Origin: Candidatus Uhrbacteria bacterium RIFOXYA2_FULL_40_9 | GTDB taxonomy: Bacteria > Patescibacteriota > Patescibacteriia > UBA9934 > GWF2-40-263 | DNA: 10,241 nucleotides | Direction of reading: 5' to 3' | Assembly (NCBI GenBank): GCA_001791615.1 | Contig: MGEY01000062.1 | Location: forward strand, 10,755-20,995 | In this document: in pieces, positions 6,804-10,241 of the stretch | Layout: each line of letters starts with the position of its first letter | How positions within the stretch are numbered: position 1 is the stretch's first letter | Translations under genes and position numbers: made by a program | Notes under the pieces: model-generated | Told to the model about the DNA's origin: nothing | Seen by the model: only the letters and a program-made list of their open reading frames with translations | Database searches by the model: none

Positions 6804-9800
6804 CTACGAAGCAACATCAACAATATGCAATTCCTCAACCAGTCCATACCAACAGATCTGATCGTCAAATATCACTTCTACAAAATCGTTTGGCAAAATA
6901 TCACGAACGCGACCTTGACTACCAGGTTTCACCTGCCCCCATCCGAATCGAGGATGTTTGACATCAGGTTTTACCATGACCAAATCACCCTTCTCAAGAA
7001 AAATCTGTTCGAGTTCTTCCAATCGTCCCACCCATTCAGGAATTGCAGGGAATGCGACAAGAGCATCTTCTCCTTCAATCTCCTTCAAAATTCCGACCAT
7101 CTCAGGCACTACAGATCCCCAACCATAACGAGGAGTCACTCCTGCTTTCACGTGAACCTTATTTCCAATGGTAAAAGTAAGGTTTACCTTTTCCTCATCT
7201 TTGATTTCTTCCTCTCTACTCACTTTCACTGTTCTGCAATCAGAGAAACGATTTGCTCCGATACGATAGTCATACAATACCTCTGTATAAAATCTCTCTG
7301 GACAAGAAGAAAAACCATAAGTCTGCGATAAAGGATGTTGACTTACCACACTGTTTGGAGCATCAAAAAGAAGATACCCAAACGGTTCGCCCAATCCACC
7401 TGCTTGAGCATTATGTACAACCAGAGCAACGGTTTTAAGACCTAAATCTTGAATTCTCATATTATCACTGTTCATCCAAGACCGTTCCACAATCATCACA
7501 AAGTCACCAATGTGCACTGATTTCCCATCAACATCTGTTCCAACTTCCAATCCTCTTCGCTCAAGCTTTTTCTGTTCCTCTTGAAGAAAAGGAGAAACCT
7601 TGCAAGGTAATTCTGTTTCAGGGGTCAGTTGAACCTTTGTTCCCTTAAACCAGAGAGTGACCGTTTGCATCACACTGAAGTAACGGGTTGGAATATCATT
7701 AAACCAATTCCTCTGTCCCCATTGATGAACTAATAACCTTTTCGTACCACACCAATCAACCCTAACATCTTTGACTTCAAAAAGTTTTCCAAGATGCTCT
7801 TGAGAAATTTCTCCATAAGGAGAAGTAAAAACAGCAAATGCCCCAACAGAATAAGTTTTCTCTGTCATCAATGGAAGATTTGGTAAATTTGATACCTCTT
7901 CAGAAGAGAACGGCTGAGAAACTTCCCCTTCCACTCTGACAAACGTCTGCCCGAGATTCTGGCTCAAAAGACATCCACGCCCATTGGTAAAAATCATATC
8001 CATACATTCAGGCATAAGTCTATTTTTCGCAAAACCAAGAACCTCAACAACTTCATCCTGGTTTATACCTGTGAAATCATGACACAAGCACTTCAAGTAC
8101 ATTCCACGCATCAAAAAAAGTGAACCGCTCTGATAGGCTTCTTCAATGGACACCATTTTTGTCTCAAAAACAAACTGAGACTGAGCAACCACAGGGATCA
8201 TCTCATTTCCAAACTCAACAACAAGATCAACATCGTAAGGATCAGCATCCTTTCTTGTGCTCATAACAAATCGAGCACCTTCATAGATCTTCCCATCCTG
8301 CAAAAAACTATTGGAGGAAAGAATAAGCATATTTCCAGAACCAAGATCAATAACATTCTTTTCAAACTTGAGCATTCTCTCTGTCATTTCAAAGACCACA
8401 GGATTCCACTTGAAACAGAACTGATTGTCAGAAAAGAGTAAACAAGGTTCATGAATCCTTTCAAACAACACAAGAACCTGATCTCCTTCTCCTCTTCGCA
8501 AAGAAGCCACTTTCAAAAAACGCTTTTCTTTCACACAACTAGGAGACGTATCGCGATCAAGGGCAATAAATTCCCCCACAGAAAGAGTTGTTTCATTAAA
8601 ACTGAATCGATCTTCCTTCAAATCTGCAACCAAAAAAACGATTGCTTCAGACAAAATACCCCCATCCTGTGTCAAATAGATCCACTTCTTTTCTTGATTC
8701 ACACGAACCAGTACATCTCCTTCAAGGTCACGCTGAATATCCGTAATGGTGTAACAGCTGGTTTTTGAAAGACCAGGAAACTCTTTGTCTTTTTTCACTT
8801 TGAAAAGAGATCCGATCCTAACTTCCAGACCATTAAGTTGAATGGATGAACCTTGTTCTTCCCCTGTTGCCTTAAAACAATCCCACCAAGCATTTTCAAT
8901 GGGAATAGGATGAGGAACTCCTTCAAGTTGAACAGCCCGAAGACCCATTGCATTAGGTTCAAAAAAATGTTGAATCCGATATGTTTGTCCAACTTGCAAA
9001 CCATTAAGCGACGACAGAAGCTTGAACTCTTGACCAAGCTCAATACTCCTTCCCCCAGCGAGAATGGCCAAAGAAGGACTTAAGACAAACCCATTGTGTG
9101 TTTCCACAGGTTGACGATTCTGCCAATGAGGACCCTTTTGTATACAACCAGCAAACAGAGAAAAATCCACTTCTTGTTCACAACTCATTCCACAAACTCC
9201 TTCAAGAAAACTCTGAATCGAATAAATAGAAGGTTCCCAATTCGCACGAAGTGGCCAATAAGAGTCACGCTTACTGTGGTATTCCCAATCCCAAGGAGTA
9301 CAAAGTTCAGGAACACGTTTTTTTGTAGCGTCAAAACACTCTGTCCAATGGTCATTGAAAGGAGCTCCCCAAAAATGAGTAATGAGTCTTTCTATACCAT
9401 TAAGTTCCGACCGAGATGGCTTTGGGCTTGTGCTTCCAGCACAGACAATTCCTATTGTTCCATTATATTCATGACTTCTACGATAGTTGGTCACACCCGG
9501 ATAAAACAAAGAATCACTCAAAGAACGGATTGGTTCAGGTCGATAAAACAATCGAAGAGAATCAAAGGAATTTCCACTAAAAATGACGAAGAAAACCGTG
9601 TAAGGAAAGGCAAAGCGAAAACGACGACGCTTTTGATCTTCTAGTGTAAGTCCATACTTCGGAAGACAACCGCGAGACTGCACATCATTCCATCCTTCTC
9701 GACATCCCCATTCCCAACCGATCGAGCGTACACAAGGACCTTGTTCAATCACAAAGGCTGTAGCCTGACGACCGAAATACACAACACGACAAGACGGAGG

Positions 9801-9974
9801 AAGAACGTGAAGTTCACTTTTTCCGGTCAAAAGAACATCCGCAGGACCTTGCTGACGCAAGACCTTCAGACGACGCTCAGGAGCCCCTTCTTGTTTCATT
9901 ACACGATCAATACGCAGTTCTGCTACACCGTCAGGAGCTACAAGAATTCTTTTCTCTTCAGTAACATTAGCCAT
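6804..9974 (-). CDS. Large E2-D-like / MIB-KEG-type SH3-repeat protein, paralogue B (1056 aa)
   Basis: Unrecognised 1056-aa soluble protein, longer paralogue of the 895-aa product. N-terminal domain (about 70-235): FVIEQGP (74-80), FPYTVFF (123-129), FYRPEPIRSLSDSLF (143-157), then GTIGIVCAG with Cys178, LITHFWGAPF and RVPELCTPWDWE (220-231). The order 'strand, D-x-L-F/Y, N-Y, VC-x-G, FF/FW-x-x-F' resembles Prok-E2_D (PRTRC protein B), an E2-like family; this match is from memory and weak. Beta-rich repeats follow (about 310-440, GQTYRI, SCYTI). After a GTDVDGKSVHIGD module (813-825) come two clear SH3 repeats of Mind bomb/KEG type: 934-991 (GVTPRYGWG...WVGRLEELE) and 992-1056 (KPDVKHPRFGWGQVKPGS). 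The start has GAGG 6-9 nt upstream. It has its own promoter and terminator. Reaction and partners are unknown. Confidence 0.9.
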   Translation of the reverse strand: MANVTEEKRILVAPDGVAELRIDRVMKQEGAPERRLKVLRQQGPADVLLTGKSELHVLPPSCRVVYFGRQATAFVIEQGPCVRSIGWEWGCREGWNDVQSRGCLPKYGLTLEDQKRRRFRFAFPYTVFFVIFSGNSFDSLRLFYRPEPIRSLSDSLFYPGVTNYRRSHEYNGTIGIVCAGSTSPKPSRSELNGIERLITHFWGAPFNDHWTECFDATKKRVPELCTPWDWEYHSKRDSYWPLRANWEPSIYSIQSFLEGVCGMSCEQEVDFSLFAGCIQKGPHWQNRQPVETHNGFVLSPSLAILAGGRSIELGQEFKLLSSLNGLQVGQTYRIQHFFEPNAMGLRAVQLEGVPHPIPIENAWWDCFKATGEEQGSSIQLNGLEVRIGSLFKVKKDKEFPGLSKTSCYTITDIQRDLEGDVLVRVNQEKKWIYLTQDGGILSEAIVFLVADLKEDRFSFNETTLSVGEFIALDRDTSPSCVKEKRFLKVASLRRGEGDQVLVLFERIHEPCLLFSDNQFCFKWNPVVFEMTERMLKFEKNVIDLGSGNMLILSSNSFLQDGKIYEGARFVMSTRKDADPYDVDLVVEFGNEMIPVVAQSQFVFETKMVSIEEAYQSGSLFLMRGMYLKCLCHDFTGINQDEVVEVLGFAKNRLMPECMDMIFTNGRGCLLSQNLGQTFVRVEGEVSQPFSSEEVSNLPNLPLMTEKTYSVGAFAVFTSPYGEISQEHLGKLFEVKDVRVDWCGTKRLLVHQWGQRNWFNDIPTRYFSVMQTVTLWFKGTKVQLTPETELPCKVSPFLQEEQKKLERRGLEVGTDVDGKSVHIGDFVMIVERSWMNSDNMRIQDLGLKTVALVVHNAQAGGLGEPFGYLLFDAPNSVVSQHPLSQTYGFSSCPERFYTEVLYDYRIGANRFSDCRTVKVSREEEIKDEEKVNLTFTIGNKVHVKAGVTPRYGWGSVVPEMVGILKEIEGEDALVAFPAIPEWVGRLEELEQIFLEKGDLVMVKPDVKHPRFGWGQVKPGSQGRVRDILPNDFVEVIFDDQICWYGLVEELHIVDVAS

Positions 9975-9985
9975 GAGAACCTCAC

Positions 9986-10020
9986 TTGTTTTGTGTTTTT
10001 TGTTGATGTTTTGTAAAGAA
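9986..10020 (-). promoter_or_regulatory. G-free leader of the 1056-aa gene
   Basis: 35 nt of untranslated RNA without a single G, made mostly of A and C, lying between the palindrome and the GTGAGG ribosome site. It starts with TTCTTTACAA, nearly the same as in the leader of the 895-aa gene. Confidence 0.6.
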
Positions 10021-10022
10021 CA

Positions 10023-10039
10023 CTGTCTTAAACAGACAG
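10023..10039 (-). promoter_or_regulatory. Palindromic operator candidate over the transcription start, paralogue B
   Basis: CTGTCT-N5-AGACAG (6-bp arms) lies 3 bp downstream of the -10 box and covers the expected start near 10036. It is the counterpart of the palindrome at 6697-6709. The CTGT...ACAG ends recall a LexA box of the E. coli type, but the spacing is one base too long and the other copy lacks those ends, so I do not call it LexA. Confidence 0.6.
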
Positions 10040-10042
10040 GAT

Positions 10043-10071
10043 GTTTTAGCGAAAATAAGCATTTCTGTCAA
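10043..10071 (-). promoter_or_regulatory. Promoter of the 1056-aa gene with conserved TTTTAGCGAAAATA element
   Basis: Minus strand: -35 TTGACA (10071-10066), 17-bp spacer, -10 TAAAAC (10048-10043). From the palindrome to the -35 box the region is the same length (48 bp) as at 6697-6744 and largely identical, while the flanking DNA is not. Confidence 0.75.
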
Positions 10072-10136
10072 GTTATGAGAGGTGAATTTCTCTGCACAAA
10101 AAACGCTAAAATATATTTTTGTAAAGTTTTGGAAAT

Positions 10137-10163
10137 AAAAAAACCGCAGCGATTAAGCTACGG
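10137..10163 (-). terminator. Rho-independent terminator of the gene entering from the right
   Basis: Minus-strand stem CCGTAGC (10163-10157) pairs with GCTGCGG (10150-10144, one G-U pair) around a 6-nt loop, followed by seven Ts (10143-10137). It closes a transcription unit that begins outside the window. The 65 bp between it and the next -35 box (10072-10136) hold no gene that I can see. Confidence 0.88.
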
Positions 10164-10164
10164 C

Positions 10165-10183
10165 TGAGAGCACGAGGCTCTCA
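10165..10183 (-). repeat. Second hairpin between stop codon and terminator
   Basis: Inverted repeat TGAGAGC-ACGAG-GCTCTCA with 7-bp arms and a 5-nt loop, directly next to the terminator stem. It may form a tandem 3' hairpin that protects the mRNA end, or be part of a small structured RNA. Confidence 0.6.
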
Positions 10184-10192
10184 AGAAAAGCA

Positions 10193-10241
10193 CTACCGAC
10201 GAGTACGCGACTGCTCCGGTGGCTTGACGAGCACGATGACC
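10193..10241 (-). CDS. C-terminal end of an unknown protein (runs off the right edge)
   Basis: The minus strand reads through 15 sense codons, VIVLVKPPEQSRTRR, to a TAG at 10195-10193, followed by a hairpin and terminator. The tail looks protein-like: a hydrophobic strand and a basic end. It is clearly richer in GC than the other genes here. With only 49 bases I cannot assign a family, and a structured RNA gene remains possible. Confidence 0.4.
   Translation of the reverse strand, partial: VIVLVKPPEQSRTRR

Noticed and set aside
6798..7331. 177-codon open frame on the plus strand
   Set aside because: Antisense to the end of the 1056-aa gene, where two clear SH3 repeats are encoded on the minus strand; no own signal.
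9096..9644. 182-codon open frame on the plus strand
   Set aside because: It lies entirely antisense inside the 1056-aa gene, has no ribosome site or family motif, and its composition is that of a shadow frame.
1..10241. CRISPR arrays, tRNA or rRNA genes, insertion sequences
   Set aside because: No regularly spaced direct repeats, no tRNA-like T-arm or cloverleaf, no transposase motif or terminal inverted repeats were found by eye.

Overview
The window most likely comes from a small-genome, AT-rich bacterium of the Candidate Phyla Radiation (Patescibacteria). The evidence is the compact S2P-type protease with a VEEFGFGFPPRLFGI signature, a PheS carrying a four-cysteine insert, tight packing, and large unrecognised proteins. 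This placement is from sequence style only. UGA behaves as a stop: the gene at 2706-3821 ends in TGA right before a terminator, so a UGA-Gly code (Gracilibacteria/Absconditabacteria) is unlikely. Every supported gene lies on the minus strand, so transcription runs from high to low coordinates.

Housekeeping part (1-2651): one promoter (TTGTCA-N17-TAATAT) drives a compact operon rseP -> pheS -> pheT. RseP is an intramembrane site-2 protease. PheS and PheT are the two subunits of phenylalanyl-tRNA synthetase, and pheT runs off the left edge. Gaps are 4 nt and then a 7-nt overlap, and none of the three starts has an obvious Shine-Dalgarno sequence.

Accessory part (2660-10136): three monocistronic units, each closed by its own Rho-independent terminator. 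The first encodes a 371-aa protein with two tandem winged-helix-like repeats and a C-terminal helical region, probably DNA-binding. The other two encode full-length paralogues of 895 and 1056 aa. Both have an N-terminal domain that faintly resembles the bacterial E2-like family D (PRTRC protein B type), then a run of small beta-barrel-like repeats, and end in one or two SH3 repeats of the kind found in the eukaryotic E3 ligases Mind bomb and KEG. The two paralogue genes also share a promoter, a palindrome over the start of transcription, a G-free leader and a similar terminator, so a complete transcription unit was duplicated and both copies are probably co-regulated.

Right edge (10137-10241): a terminator, a second hairpin and what looks like the last 16 codons of another minus-strand gene.

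The best candidate for something undescribed is the paralogue pair. The architecture suggests a ubiquitin-conjugation-like or peptide-binding scaffold system, but this is a hypothesis from motif resemblance. No E1, JAB protease or ubiquitin-like gene is visible in this window.
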